This document shows positions 8,322 to 16,938 of a stretch of 57,884 nt of DNA, one piece after another (position 1 is the stretch's first letter; each line of letters starts with the position of its first letter). This DNA comes from an uncultured Lachnospiraceae bacterium (GTDB taxonomy: Bacteria; Bacillota; Clostridia; Lachnospirales; Lachnospiraceae). The notes beneath the pieces are model-generated. The model had not been told where the DNA came from and made no database searches. It saw only the letters and a program-made list of their open reading frames with translations. The stretch spans positions 1 through 57,884 of the forward strand of contig OMUU01000187.1 in the NCBI GenBank assembly GCA_900314295.1, read 5' to 3'. Made by a program: the position numbers and the translations under genes.

Positions 8322-9746
8322 TTATACATGGCCGTCAGCGCTTCCGCCCACCTTGTCCACATGGGTTTCCGAGTTCATATCATAAAAGCCCACCGTATTC
8401 TTGTCCGATATCACGGTGACGTTAATGACATCATAGAGTCTGTGATACACGACAAAGCCTCCGTTTTCATATCCGGTGCAGCTGATGGAAAGAAGGTACT
8501 CGCCTCCCTGAAGGTTCATCTCCTGTTCAAAGGAAGCCACATAGACATCCCCTTTATGAACCATCCCGACATCCTTCTTTTCATACATGGTATTCGTTCC
8601 GGTAATTGACACTCCCTGGAGATTCTTGAAGGTATAGGTGAAAATCGGGCTCTGTATCTCCTCGTGAAACTGCACCTTACTGCGAATCGTAAAACGTGTC
8701 CCCTTAATGATGGTCGAGGTCAGCTGTCCCTGATCGTCCACGATACCGTAGTCGATGATATTGGCCCGCCCGTCGCCGTACTCGTTCACGTTCGGATTGA
8801 TCCGGAAATGATCCATCCACCTCCCGCCGTTTTTTTCCGCCGGACTGCCCTCGCTCCCGGACGATGCGCCGGCATTTTTTCCTGACTTCACGGCCTCTGC
8901 TTCCCTGCTGTCCACCGTATCCGGGAATGATTCGCCCCCTGTCAGCGAGCGTTTCCCCGTGGTGCTGTGAATATCGGCGTCCCCGTTCTGCACGGCAGCC
9001 TCGTCGACCTGATGAACCAGAACCTTCTTGTAAAGGTCGATCATATCCTTCGGATTTCCCTCCGCCATCTTAACTCCCTTGTTCAAAAGGATAACCCGGT
9101 CGCAGTACCTGGATATGCTCCCCAGGTCATGGCTGACAAAAAGAATCGTCTTTCCCGCTTTCTTGAAGTCCTCGAATTTCTTGTAGCATTTCGCCTGAAA
9201 GAAAACATCTCCGACGGACAGCGCCTCATCTACGATCAGAATTTCCGGGTCGATATTGATGGCAACGGCAAAAGCCAGCCGGACAAACATGCCGCTGGAA
9301 TAGGTCTTTACCGGCTGATAGACAAAGTCGCCGATATCCGCGAATTTCAGAATGTTGTCCATTCTCCGGTCTATCTCTTCCTTTGAAAAGCCGATCATTG
9401 TCCCATTGAGATAGATGTTCTCAATTCCCGTGTACTCCATATTGAACCCGGCGCCCAGCTCCAGCAGCGCAGAGATTCTTCCGTCGATGACTACCTCACC
9501 CTCCGAGGGATTCAGCACACCGGTGATGATCTTTAGAATCGTTGATTTTCCGGCGCCGTTCGTCCCGATCAAACCTACGGTCTCGCCCTTTTTTACATCA
9601 AAGTTCATATGATGAAGCGCGTAATGCTCCCGATAGAGCTTTTTTCTGGTAAGGCCAAGCGCATCCCGCAGTCTGTATGACGGTTTGTCATATAATTTAT
9701 AAAGCTTGCTGACATCCTTTACCCGGATGGCATATTCTTCACTCAT
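8322..9746 (-). CDS. Polysaccharide ABC exporter ATPase with Wzt-type C-terminal domain
   Basis: The 474-residue protein energises export of an undecaprenol-linked glycan. Residues 1-240 are an ABC ATPase: Walker A GTNGAGKST, a YSSGM signature, Walker B ILIVDEALSVGD and the H-loop FVSHD. It belongs to the TagH/KpsT/Wzt subgroup. After a variable, charged linker (about 245-300), residues about 305-465 form a beta-rich domain beginning INPNVNEYGDGRA and containing VSITGTNTMY, which matches the Wzt C-terminal glycan-binding module. In Gram-negatives that module recognises the capped end of the O-antigen. It is encoded between the permease gene and the methyltransferase-kinase gene, as expected for a recognition-and-termination set. 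Confidence 0.9.
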   Translation of the reverse strand: MSEEYAIRVKDVSKLYKLYDKPSYRLRDALGLTRKKLYREHYALHHMNFDVKKGETVGLIGTNGAGKSTILKIITGVLNPSEGEVVIDGRISALLELGAGFNMEYTGIENIYLNGTMIGFSKEEIDRRMDNILKFADIGDFVYQPVKTYSSGMFVRLAFAVAINIDPEILIVDEALSVGDVFFQAKCYKKFEDFKKAGKTILFVSHDLGSISRYCDRVILLNKGVKMAEGNPKDMIDLYKKVLVHQVDEAAVQNGDADIHSTTGKRSLTGGESFPDTVDSREAEAVKSGKNAGASSGSEGSPAEKNGGRWMDHFRINPNVNEYGDGRANIIDYGIVDDQGQLTSTIIKGTRFTIRSKVQFHEEIQSPIFTYTFKNLQGVSITGTNTMYEKKDVGMVHKGDVYVASFEQEMNLQGGEYLLSISCTGYENGGFVVYHRLYDVINVTVISDKNTVGFYDMNSETHVDKVGGSADGHV

Positions 9747-9834
9747 ACTGGTCGGTTTTCCTTTCTGTCGGAGCGCGTCTGCGAGATGCAGCCGCAGAGG
9801 ATCTTGCCGTTATGGAGCCGCTTTCCGATCCCTC

Positions 9835-10671
9835 TTACAATACGTCTGCAAAATGCGGCTGAAGCTTACGGAATACATGGGTTCCAGCGAACAGCAGAAA
9901 CAGGGTGAGGCACCAGAAATACAGCGTCAGCTGCGGACGCTGGAAGAACCAGATGTGGTTGATCAGCGAATCTCTGTACCCGCAGACAATGTAGTACATC
10001 GGATTTAACTTCAGGATCATGAGGACAGGTGACGGAAAGCTCACCGCCTCCATGTTCCACATGATCGGCGTGGCCCAGATCTGAACCTGCAGCAGAATGT
10101 TGATCATCTGCACCAGGTCCCGGAAGAAGACTGCAAGCGCACTCGTCAGGTAGGACACCGCCATGACGAAGACAAACATGCAGAAGGAATAATACACGAG
10201 CTGAACAGCATATACTCCCGGAAACAATCCGTACCCCACGTACAGAATCATCATGAAGCACACAAAAAAGATATGAACGAACAGGCTCGAGACCACCTTC
10301 ACCACCGGAAGCGTACTGATCCGGAAGACCACCTTCTTGACCAGATAGTCATACTCCAGCAGAGCGTTCGTCCCTGCCGACATCGCGTCAGAGAAATAAA
10401 ACCACGGAACCAGACCGGCCACAAGCCAGAGCACATAGGGGACGGGAATCCCCTGCTTCGTAGACTGTGTTCCCGCGTTCAGCGCCTTCTCAAATACAAA
10501 CCAGTACACGAACACCGTGACAACCGGCTGTACAAACGCCCAGACTCTTCCGAGGTAGGAGCCGGCAAATTTTGTCTTGAAATCATTTTTTGCGAGGCTT
10601 CCGATCAGCTTTCTGCTTCCTGACAGTTCCCCCAGAACCTGAAACAGCGCCGGCTTTCTTGACTTTGACAT
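9835..10671 (-). CDS. Polysaccharide ABC exporter permease (Wzm/TagG type)
   Basis: This 278-residue ABC-2 type integral membrane protein has about six hydrophobic segments and the typical N-terminal amphipathic stretch (LAKNDFKTKFAGSYLG) found in TagG, KpsM and Wzm. It forms the channel for a lipid-linked glycan with the ATPase encoded 88 bases downstream. AGGAGA sits 5 bases before the ATG. It follows rfbC by 17 bases. Teichoic acid export (TagG) is the main alternative, but the Wzt-type C-terminal domain of its partner and the rhamnose genes favour a polysaccharide. Confidence 0.9.
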   Translation of the reverse strand: MSKSRKPALFQVLGELSGSRKLIGSLAKNDFKTKFAGSYLGRVWAFVQPVVTVFVYWFVFEKALNAGTQSTKQGIPVPYVLWLVAGLVPWFYFSDAMSAGTNALLEYDYLVKKVVFRISTLPVVKVVSSLFVHIFFVCFMMILYVGYGLFPGVYAVQLVYYSFCMFVFVMAVSYLTSALAVFFRDLVQMINILLQVQIWATPIMWNMEAVSFPSPVLMILKLNPMYYIVCGYRDSLINHIWFFQRPQLTLYFWCLTLFLLFAGTHVFRKLQPHFADVL

Positions 10672-10688
10672 CTTGCTCTCCTAAATAT

Positions 10689-11270
10689 TCAGAAATTTTT
10701 CTTCTTTTCAAGGAATTCCCGATAGCTCCAGTTTACCTTGTCCTTATCGGACAATACAAGATCCTCCGGTCCCATTCCCTCCGGCATCGGCCACTCTACG
10801 GCAAGATCCGGGTCGTTCCACATCAGACCGCCCTCGTCATTGGGATGATAGAAATCGGTCACCTTGTAGCAGAATTCCGCGTAATCGGACAGTACGATGA
10901 ACCCGTGCGCAAAGTTTTTCGGAATGAAGAACTGCTTCTTGTTCTCCTCTGTCAGAAGTACCCCGAACCATTTGCCGTAGGTCTCGCTTCCCTCCCGCAG
11001 GTCAACCGCTACATCAAAGACCTCCCCGCGGATGACCCGGACCAGCTTGTCCTGGGGATAGTGAATCTGAAAATGAAGACCGCGCAGCACACCTTTTCTT
11101 GATGCGGACTGGTTGTCCTGTACGAATTTGCAGTCGATTCCGGCCGCTGCAAAGTCATTGTAATTGTAGGTCTCCATAAAATATCCCCGGTTGTCTCCGA
11201 ACACGGTCGGTTCAACCACATAGAGTCCCTGAATTCCGCCTGCATTTTCCGTTACCTTAATCTTTCCCAT
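10689..11270 (-). CDS. rfbC: dTDP-4-dehydrorhamnose 3,5-epimerase
   Basis: The 193-residue cupin-fold enzyme epimerises C3 and C5 of dTDP-4-keto-6-deoxyglucose, the third step to dTDP-L-rhamnose. Diagnostic motifs are FVQDNQSASRKGVLRGLHFQ, with the catalytic His in LRGLHFQ, and FIPKNFAHGFIVLSD. Length is normal for RmlC. It is separated from rfbA, rfbB and rfbD by several kilobases of glycosyltransferase and flippase genes but lies in the same unidirectional locus, so the pathway is complete inside the window. AAAGG precedes the ATG. Confidence 0.95.
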   Translation of the reverse strand: MGKIKVTENAGGIQGLYVVEPTVFGDNRGYFMETYNYNDFAAAGIDCKFVQDNQSASRKGVLRGLHFQIHYPQDKLVRVIRGEVFDVAVDLREGSETYGKWFGVLLTEENKKQFFIPKNFAHGFIVLSDYAEFCYKVTDFYHPNDEGGLMWNDPDLAVEWPMPEGMGPEDLVLSDKDKVNWSYREFLEKKKNF

Positions 11271-11318
11271 ATTTTTTCCTTTCTGCGCGTTCCGCGCCCA
11301 CTCATCACCCGAATGTTT

Positions 11319-12836
11319 TTATTTCTCCGGCTTTCTCTTCCGGATCTTTCCCAATACCTGTTTTTCCAGCTCGATGGTCAGCTTCTCGCCCGTTAACGTC
11401 AATACCGCGAAGTACACGCCCATAAACAACAGGGCCGAGATGGCCAGGATAAACAGACAATTGACAGACACGTTATGAACGAACTGCAGCTTCTTGGTCC
11501 ACAGGCTGGAAACTGCAGCGGCCGTTAACGCCAGGCCCATCTTCCAGTACGGTGTGCCGCGGAACTGAACAATTTTTTCCTTCCGAAGTGCAAAAATCTG
11601 AACCAGAAGGACGACAAATTCCGCCACCAGTGTTCCGATCGCGGCGCCGGAAGCCTGAATGACAGGAATCAGGATCGCATTTAAGACGAGATCCGTCACT
11701 GCCCCGGCGATCTCAGAATACAGCACGTAGATTTCCTTTCCGGTCGGCACCAGAATCTGAATCCCGGTGATATTCGAAAGGCCGATCAGAACCAGCGTCG
11801 GCATGATGAGCTGCATAGGCCAGATGGAACCGGTGAACTTCGTCCCTGCGAGGCAGTAGATTCCCTCCTTCGCAAAAAACATAAAATACAGCGTCAGCGG
11901 TAAGGAGATGATCCACACGAAATTCATGGCCTTGGCAGTAAGCCTGCGGAATTCGCCGTAGTTGCCCTCCTGAATATAATAGGAAGACCGCGGCAACAGA
12001 ACCGTTCCCAGCGAGGTGACCACACTCACAAGGATCGTCTTGATCCGAACCGCCGCGTTATAATATCCCACATCGGTATCCGTCGCCATAAAGCCGAGCA
12101 TCAGCGTATCCAGCTGTGTATAGATCGTCGTTGCGCAGGACATGGCAAAGAAAATGCCGATGGCCTTCATGTGCCGTCTGAAATTGTAATGTCCAACCGG
12201 TCTCAAACTCACAAAACGGTGCGCATGAAGCAGGTTAAAGAGGTTGGAAGCCGCAGACGCAAACACCGTAAGTCCGCCGTAAAGCACATAGTCGCTCTGC
12301 TTGTGAATCAGAAGCAGCATGAGTACGAGCGCAACAAACTTGAAAACAATCGAACGGACCGTGATGTACGAGTACTGTTCCAGACCCTTATACAGCCATT
12401 CCATGCCGACCGCATTCAGCAGAATCGTCACACTGACAATAATATACAGAGGTTTCTCGCTCTGAAGCCTCGGTACCCACATCAGCATGAAGAAGAACAC
12501 GACATACGCCAGAACCATCGTGATCAAATTAATGATCAGAAGCTCCTGCGTGACACGGGTCAGCTCCTCCCTGTCATCACGCACCTTCGCGCACGCCCGT
12601 ATCCCATACGTCGGAATTCCAAGCTGCGCAAACATCGTGAAGTACGAAATGAGGGATGTGGCAAAGCTGACCTTCCCGGTTCCCGTAACCAGAAGAACCC
12701 TGGACACATACGGAAATGTAATCAACGGGAAAATAAACTGCGACATCGTCAGCAGGGAGTTCATGATGAAATTTTTCTTTAGTGAGATACGGCTTGTCGA
12801 GACGGTACCGCCGGCTCCCGCTTTCTGTCTTCTCAA
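11319..12836 (-). CDS. Wzx-type polysaccharide flippase
   Basis: A 505-residue MOP-superfamily membrane protein with 12-14 hydrophobic helices, starting ISLKKNFIMNSLLTMSQFIFP, a layout typical of RfbX/Wzx oligosaccharide flippases. It should move an undecaprenol-linked oligosaccharide across the membrane. The start is a TTG at 12836 with AAGGAG placed 8 bases upstream. A flippase next to an ABC exporter in the same locus is unusual and suggests either two glycans or a flippase for a precursor used in another reaction. No clear Wzy polymerase is recognised, although the two-gene membrane unit at 16.1-18.0 kb is a candidate. Confidence 0.9.
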   Translation of the reverse strand: MRRQKAGAGGTVSTSRISLKKNFIMNSLLTMSQFIFPLITFPYVSRVLLVTGTGKVSFATSLISYFTMFAQLGIPTYGIRACAKVRDDREELTRVTQELLIINLITMVLAYVVFFFMLMWVPRLQSEKPLYIIVSVTILLNAVGMEWLYKGLEQYSYITVRSIVFKFVALVLMLLLIHKQSDYVLYGGLTVFASAASNLFNLLHAHRFVSLRPVGHYNFRRHMKAIGIFFAMSCATTIYTQLDTLMLGFMATDTDVGYYNAAVRIKTILVSVVTSLGTVLLPRSSYYIQEGNYGEFRRLTAKAMNFVWIISLPLTLYFMFFAKEGIYCLAGTKFTGSIWPMQLIMPTLVLIGLSNITGIQILVPTGKEIYVLYSEIAGAVTDLVLNAILIPVIQASGAAIGTLVAEFVVLLVQIFALRKEKIVQFRGTPYWKMGLALTAAAVSSLWTKKLQFVHNVSVNCLFILAISALLFMGVYFAVLTLTGEKLTIELEKQVLGKIRKRKPEK

Positions 12837-12908
12837 ATATCTGTCTCCTTATCTCCAGAATATCTCAGAACCTTCTTCTGTTCTTCCATGTCCGCCGGAA
12901 TTGGGTAA

Positions 12909-12945
12909 ACACTCATACGATACTTTGTGCCACAAACTGTATAAG
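12909..12945 (+). repeat. Dispersed repeat A, copy 1
   Basis: A 37-base sequence, ACACTCATACGATACTTTGT followed by a segment ending ACTGTATAAG, between the DUF4422 and flippase genes. It matches copies at 33092-33128 (two differences) and, more degenerate, 37556-37592. It encodes nothing recognisable. Confidence 0.75.
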
Positions 12946-12957
12946 TTGCGGACTCTT

Positions 12958-13782
12958 TCAGAAGCTCTTCTCATATTTCTTATGGAAGAATTTCGCCTGA
13001 AGAAACCCGGTGATCTTTCTTTTCCAGTCGACCTGCCCCAGATAGAGATAAGGAACCTCTCCGATCTCACTCCTCTTCAGTCTTCCCGTATCCACCTGGT
13101 GCATCAGCCATACATTGAACAGTCTCTCACTGACCCGTCCGGCGTATCTGGCATCGAAGGCGGACATCCCACGGATATCGACCACCTTCTCGAGCTCCCC
13201 GAGGATATCGAACAGCCAGGTGAAGTATTCGTCGGCGAGATTCTTCGGCATGACGAACATATTGAAGATATAGGCTCCGGTCTGTTTCATGAACCGGTCA
13301 AACGCATCCACATAATCCGGATATCTCCGCGCAAGGATTTCTCTCGCCTTGTCCAGCTGTGTGCCGTCAAAGGTATGAGAATAGTGAGAGTACACGCTTT
13401 CAATATAGTAATGTCTCTTCTTCGGAACAAGAACGCGATATCTGGAGAGAAGCTTCCTCGCCTCATCCTCCGTCAGTACAGAAGAAAGCGGCCCGTTTTT
13501 CTTCTGCTCCCTCCTGCTCTTTACGGTAAAATATCTCCGGTAATGTACAAGGCCGAGATAATCACAGTCCAGGTTCTTCCACGCCCAATACAGTCCCGTC
13601 AGCTCACAGTATACAGGATTTTTGGAGCTGATGTTGTCGCCGGTATTGTCTCCGGTAAAGCCGAACGCTTCCTTTCCCTCCGCTCCGACGTGAAGGGGAA
13701 GATAAACCGGATCCTCCGGCACCTCGCATTTCTTGTGACACGCTATGATCAATCGGATCTTTTTGTCGTCCATCGATGTCAT
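12958..13782 (-). CDS. DUF4422 family capsular polysaccharide protein
   Basis: The 274-residue soluble protein matches the DUF4422 pattern: IRLIIACHKK at the N-terminus, then GDNISSKNPVYCELTGLYWA, LVHYRRYF and a MFVMPKNLADEY segment. DUF4422 proteins occur in capsule and exopolysaccharide loci and are regarded as probable glycosyltransferases, often as domains beside GT2 enzymes. The gene follows the tandem-domain phosphotransferase gene by 100 bases and precedes the flippase. AAGGAG lies 6 bases before the ATG at 13782. The donor sugar is unknown. Confidence 0.82.
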   Translation of the reverse strand: MTSMDDKKIRLIIACHKKCEVPEDPVYLPLHVGAEGKEAFGFTGDNTGDNISSKNPVYCELTGLYWAWKNLDCDYLGLVHYRRYFTVKSRREQKKNGPLSSVLTEDEARKLLSRYRVLVPKKRHYYIESVYSHYSHTFDGTQLDKAREILARRYPDYVDAFDRFMKQTGAYIFNMFVMPKNLADEYFTWLFDILGELEKVVDIRGMSAFDARYAGRVSERLFNVWLMHQVDTGRLKRSEIGEVPYLYLGQVDWKRKITGFLQAKFFHKKYEKSF

Positions 13783-13882
13783 CCTATTCTCCTTGACAGG
13801 TCCGTTCCAGGACGGATACCTTCTTTCTTTACCACCCGGAATACCTATGCTCTATGCTGTTCCCGGACAAAGCGCATACTCT

Positions 13883-15982
13883 TTACTGTGCGCCCTCCTC
13901 TTTCGTGACCGACTTTACGGTCCGGAACAGAATCTTCACATCCAGTCCGAGGCTCTGATGATCTACGTAATACATTTCCATCTTCTGACGCTCACCGCTC
14001 TCGTAGGTGGCATTGTTCCTCGCATATGCCTGCCAGTATCCGGTGAGTCCCGGCTTCACACTGAGAAGCTTTGCCACGTCCCTGCCGTAGATCCTGGTTT
14101 CCTTCTCTACGATCGGGCGCGGCCCGACGATCGAAAGATCTCCGGCCAGAATATTGAACAGCTGCGGAAGCTCATCAAGGCTCGTCCGCCGAATAAAGTT
14201 TCCCACCTTTGTGATACGCGGATCGTTGTCGATCTTGAACTCCGTCCGGTACTGTTCCAGCTGCTCCGGCGTCAGGATCTTTTCCAGGTCCCCCGCGTCT
14301 CTGCGCATACTCCGGAATTTATATACCGTAATCTTCTTTCCCAGCCTGCCGATCCGCCTGTGCCCGTAGAACGGATTTCCGCCGTCATCCGCCATTACCG
14401 CGAACATCAGGACCAGCAGCAGCGGCGACAGCAGAACAATTCCGAGAAGCGCTCCCACAATATCAAACAATCTCTTGATGAAGTAATACACGTACTTCCC
14501 CGCAGTCATATGACAAGTGTAGGCCGTACGGTCATATTCCAACGGCTTGCGGAATTCCAGATATTCCCGGATAGAAGCGCACTCCTCCTTCTCCCAAATC
14601 GACTGACGGCTCCTAGCCGAACGGAAGGTGAGATAACGGACAATCATGACAAAAACGATCTCCGCGTCCAGACCGAGCGTCCAGTTGTTGAGATACCGGT
14701 CCTTTTCCGCGCGTCCGGTCCGCCGGTCCGTACACCAGGTTCCCACCAGCCCCGGCTTTGCGCAGAGATAACGGAGCTCGCCCGGATTCTCAATGAAGTA
14801 TTGCAGGGACGGCGCTCTCGGACCGACAAAGCTCATGTCTCCGACCAGAACGTTGAGAGTCTGCGGCAGACCGTCCAAATGCGTCCGGTCCAGGAACCGG
14901 CCGAGCCAGGTATAGGGACTTTTGCCGTCCTTTTTTCTCTGATCCGCATCCATCCGGTATACCCGGAAATGATACTGGTTAAACCGGCGCCCGTTCATAC
15001 CCACCCTTACTCTCGTGACAAAAACAGGTCCCTTCAGGAAAAGCTTCGTAAGCAGGGTAACGATCAGCATCACCACAAGAACGAACGGAAGCAGGAGAAT
15101 CGACAGGATAATGTCCAGGCTTCTCTTCATGACAACATTCCGGCCCCGAAGCGGTATCTCCGGAAGATAACTGATGACCGCACACTGTCCCAGCATATCC
15201 TGCATACGCTTCGTATCGCTCAGTTCGAACTCCGGAAGGCTGACGTGCACCGTCTTTCCGAGCGGCTGGAAATGGCGCACCCACGCCTTTTTCTCCTCCG
15301 GATCTCCCGACACAAGAAGGATGGAATCCACCTCCTCCTTCTGGATCTTCTCCATTGCGTCGGAAAAATTGCTGATAACCCGAATGCCGCTGATATATTC
15401 TCCCGCGCGGTCCGCGTCGGTGATCACCAGTCCCGTGATGTGAAATCTCCAGTCGATGATCGCATTCAGCTGTTCCAGGATATGATCCACATCGCACTCC
15501 CGGCAGACTACAACCATCTTCTCCGAGGCTTTCCCGTTTTTATAACGCGGAATGTATAATTTTTTGACCGCCTCTCTCAGAATAAAACAGATGAAATATG
15601 CGATCACAAAGAAGATCACCATAAAAATTCTAGAATAGCGCTCACTGGTCTTCGTGATGTACAGAATCAGCACATCCACTACGATGACCATGACGATCAT
15701 CTTAAGTGTCGCAAGGAGCTCTGCCGACACGTTTCTGGAGAGATATTCCTCCGAATAGAGGAACAGAAAATTTACCAGAATATAGGAAATAATCGTGACG
15801 AAGAGCAGCGGCATATACGGGAACTGCTGAAACCGATAGCCCGGAATAACATCCTCCCAGGTGATGAGTCGTCTCATAGGGAGAACTCTCCGGATTTCAT
15901 AGGATATCAGAAACGCAATCAGAAGCGATACAATATCCACCATATTCATGATATAAAGCGATACTCTCTTACGATTACTCAT
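13883..15982 (-). CDS. Tandem-domain polyprenyl glycosylphosphotransferase, first domain degenerate
   Basis: The 699-residue membrane protein should transfer a sugar-1-phosphate to undecaprenyl phosphate and so start a glycan. About four N-terminal helices precede a nucleotide-binding-like region (about 155-275) and then two consecutive bacterial sugar-transferase domains. The second (about 500-699) is complete: YKFRSMRRDA, TSLDELPQLFN with the Asp-Glu dyad at 603-604, GPRP and PGLTGYWQ. The first (about 285-460) retains GDMSFVGPR but reads HLDGLPQ, so the catalytic Glu is Gly371, and the entry motif is YHFRVYR. ATG 15982 is chosen because GGAG lies just before it. The frame stays open upstream through a 30-bp repeat to a TTG at 16123. 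Confidence 0.85.
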   Translation of the reverse strand: MSNRKRVSLYIMNMVDIVSLLIAFLISYEIRRVLPMRRLITWEDVIPGYRFQQFPYMPLLFVTIISYILVNFLFLYSEEYLSRNVSAELLATLKMIVMVIVVDVLILYITKTSERYSRIFMVIFFVIAYFICFILREAVKKLYIPRYKNGKASEKMVVVCRECDVDHILEQLNAIIDWRFHITGLVITDADRAGEYISGIRVISNFSDAMEKIQKEEVDSILLVSGDPEEKKAWVRHFQPLGKTVHVSLPEFELSDTKRMQDMLGQCAVISYLPEIPLRGRNVVMKRSLDIILSILLLPFVLVVMLIVTLLTKLFLKGPVFVTRVRVGMNGRRFNQYHFRVYRMDADQRKKDGKSPYTWLGRFLDRTHLDGLPQTLNVLVGDMSFVGPRAPSLQYFIENPGELRYLCAKPGLVGTWCTDRRTGRAEKDRYLNNWTLGLDAEIVFVMIVRYLTFRSARSRQSIWEKEECASIREYLEFRKPLEYDRTAYTCHMTAGKYVYYFIKRLFDIVGALLGIVLLSPLLLVLMFAVMADDGGNPFYGHRRIGRLGKKITVYKFRSMRRDAGDLEKILTPEQLEQYRTEFKIDNDPRITKVGNFIRRTSLDELPQLFNILAGDLSIVGPRPIVEKETRIYGRDVAKLLSVKPGLTGYWQAYARNNATYESGERQKMEMYYVDHQSLGLDVKILFRTVKSVTKEEGAQ

Positions 15983-15990
15983 AGCTCTCC

Positions 15991-16140
15991 AGTCGTCACT
16001 TGAATCTTTATCTGTTCCGGAGTCATTTCTCAGATCTTTATCTGTTCGTGAGTCGCCTCTCAGATCTTTATCTGTTCCGGAGTCATTTCTCAGATCTTTA
16101 TCTGTTCCGGAGTCGCCTCTCAAGCCTTTGTCTGTTCCGG
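15991..16140 (-). repeat. Five-unit 30-bp tandem repeat at a gene junction
   Basis: Five consecutive 30-base units alternate in a 60-base pattern: the plus-strand leader is AGTCATTTCT in units 2 and 4 and AGTCGCCTCT in units 3 and 5. The last unit covers the final codons and stop of the upstream membrane gene (VIPEQTKA), so the array appears to have grown from that gene's 3' end. In the phosphotransferase frame it reads as 10-residue units such as DLRNDSGTDK, which would be an N-terminal extension if a start inside the array is used. Thirty is a multiple of three, so unit gain or loss keeps that frame. Confidence 0.9.
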
Positions 16141-16938
16141 AATCACTTTGCAGAGCAGATAGCCATCCACCGTCTCAAGATATTCGAAGCCCGCACCCTT
16201 CAGTGCTGCCGAATAAAAGGAACTGTCATACCCCTCTGCATCCTCCTGCCGGTATCCGGGTGCCTGAGATGGAAGCATGACCAGATAATCGTAGTTCCAC
16301 TCCAGCATACAGCTGCGGACATAATCCAGATCCGGCTGCGGAAGAATCATCTGCTGGTATACGGAATAGGTTCCCTGCCCGATGATGTCGATATACCCCC
16401 AGGCATCCCGTCCGTACATCAGATGGATATCCGGGGAATACTGGCGGATGTAACAGAACAGAGACCCGTCCACCGTTGCCCGCGGCTCCTTATCCAGCGC
16501 AAGCAGTGCATCCGCCACATCCACCGATGCCTGCGGGAGCTTGTAGCGGTTCTGTGCTCTCACGAACCGGTCCTTGTATATAAACGTACCCGTCAATGCC
16601 GATATCACCAGCACAGCCGCGATCACTGCTGCCTTCGGAATCCTCCCGCGCATTTTTCCGACAAGGCTCACCACTGCCGCCGCAATTACCGGCAGAACCG
16701 GCACCATCCAGAACGCCCGCCAGTACGCGTAACCGAACAGCTTGTCCCAGACATACCGGTAAAGAATCGGATTAAAGATCAGAACTCCCAGCAAAATGGC
16801 CGGATAGACGAGAATTTTCCGCTTCTCTTTTTCCGCAAAAAACAGGTAGAGCAGACTGACGACCCATAAAACCAGAAATCCATTACCGGCGAAGGATTCC
16901 CGCACCATATTCAGGACCTGTCTCCATGCCTCTGTCAT
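16120..16938 (-). CDS. Membrane protein, second part of a coupled pair
   Basis: The 272-residue product has about four hydrophobic helices in its first 125 residues and then a soluble, probably extracytoplasmic domain with a GRDAWGYIDIIGQG segment and a C-terminus that reads VIPEQTKA. Its ATG overlaps the TGA of the preceding gene as ATGA, so translation is coupled. Together the two products total about 637 residues, near the size I recall for single-chain DUF6077-type membrane proteins, so they may be a naturally split version of one. A GT-C glycosyltransferase or polymerase role is possible but not shown. Confidence 0.65.
   Translation of the reverse strand: MTEAWRQVLNMVRESFAGNGFLVLWVVSLLYLFFAEKEKRKILVYPAILLGVLIFNPILYRYVWDKLFGYAYWRAFWMVPVLPVIAAAVVSLVGKMRGRIPKAAVIAAVLVISALTGTFIYKDRFVRAQNRYKLPQASVDVADALLALDKEPRATVDGSLFCYIRQYSPDIHLMYGRDAWGYIDIIGQGTYSVYQQMILPQPDLDYVRSCMLEWNYDYLVMLPSQAPGYRQEDAEGYDSSFYSAALKGAGFEYLETVDGYLLCKVIPEQTKA

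Noticed and set aside
13745..15559. A 604-codon plus-strand open frame opposite the tandem phosphotransferase gene
   Set aside because: It is the antisense of a clear family member, rich in Arg, His and Gln with no domain and no ribosome site.
15991..16140. Tandem 30-bp units considered as a CRISPR array
   Set aside because: The units are directly adjacent with no unique spacers, and no cas genes are near.
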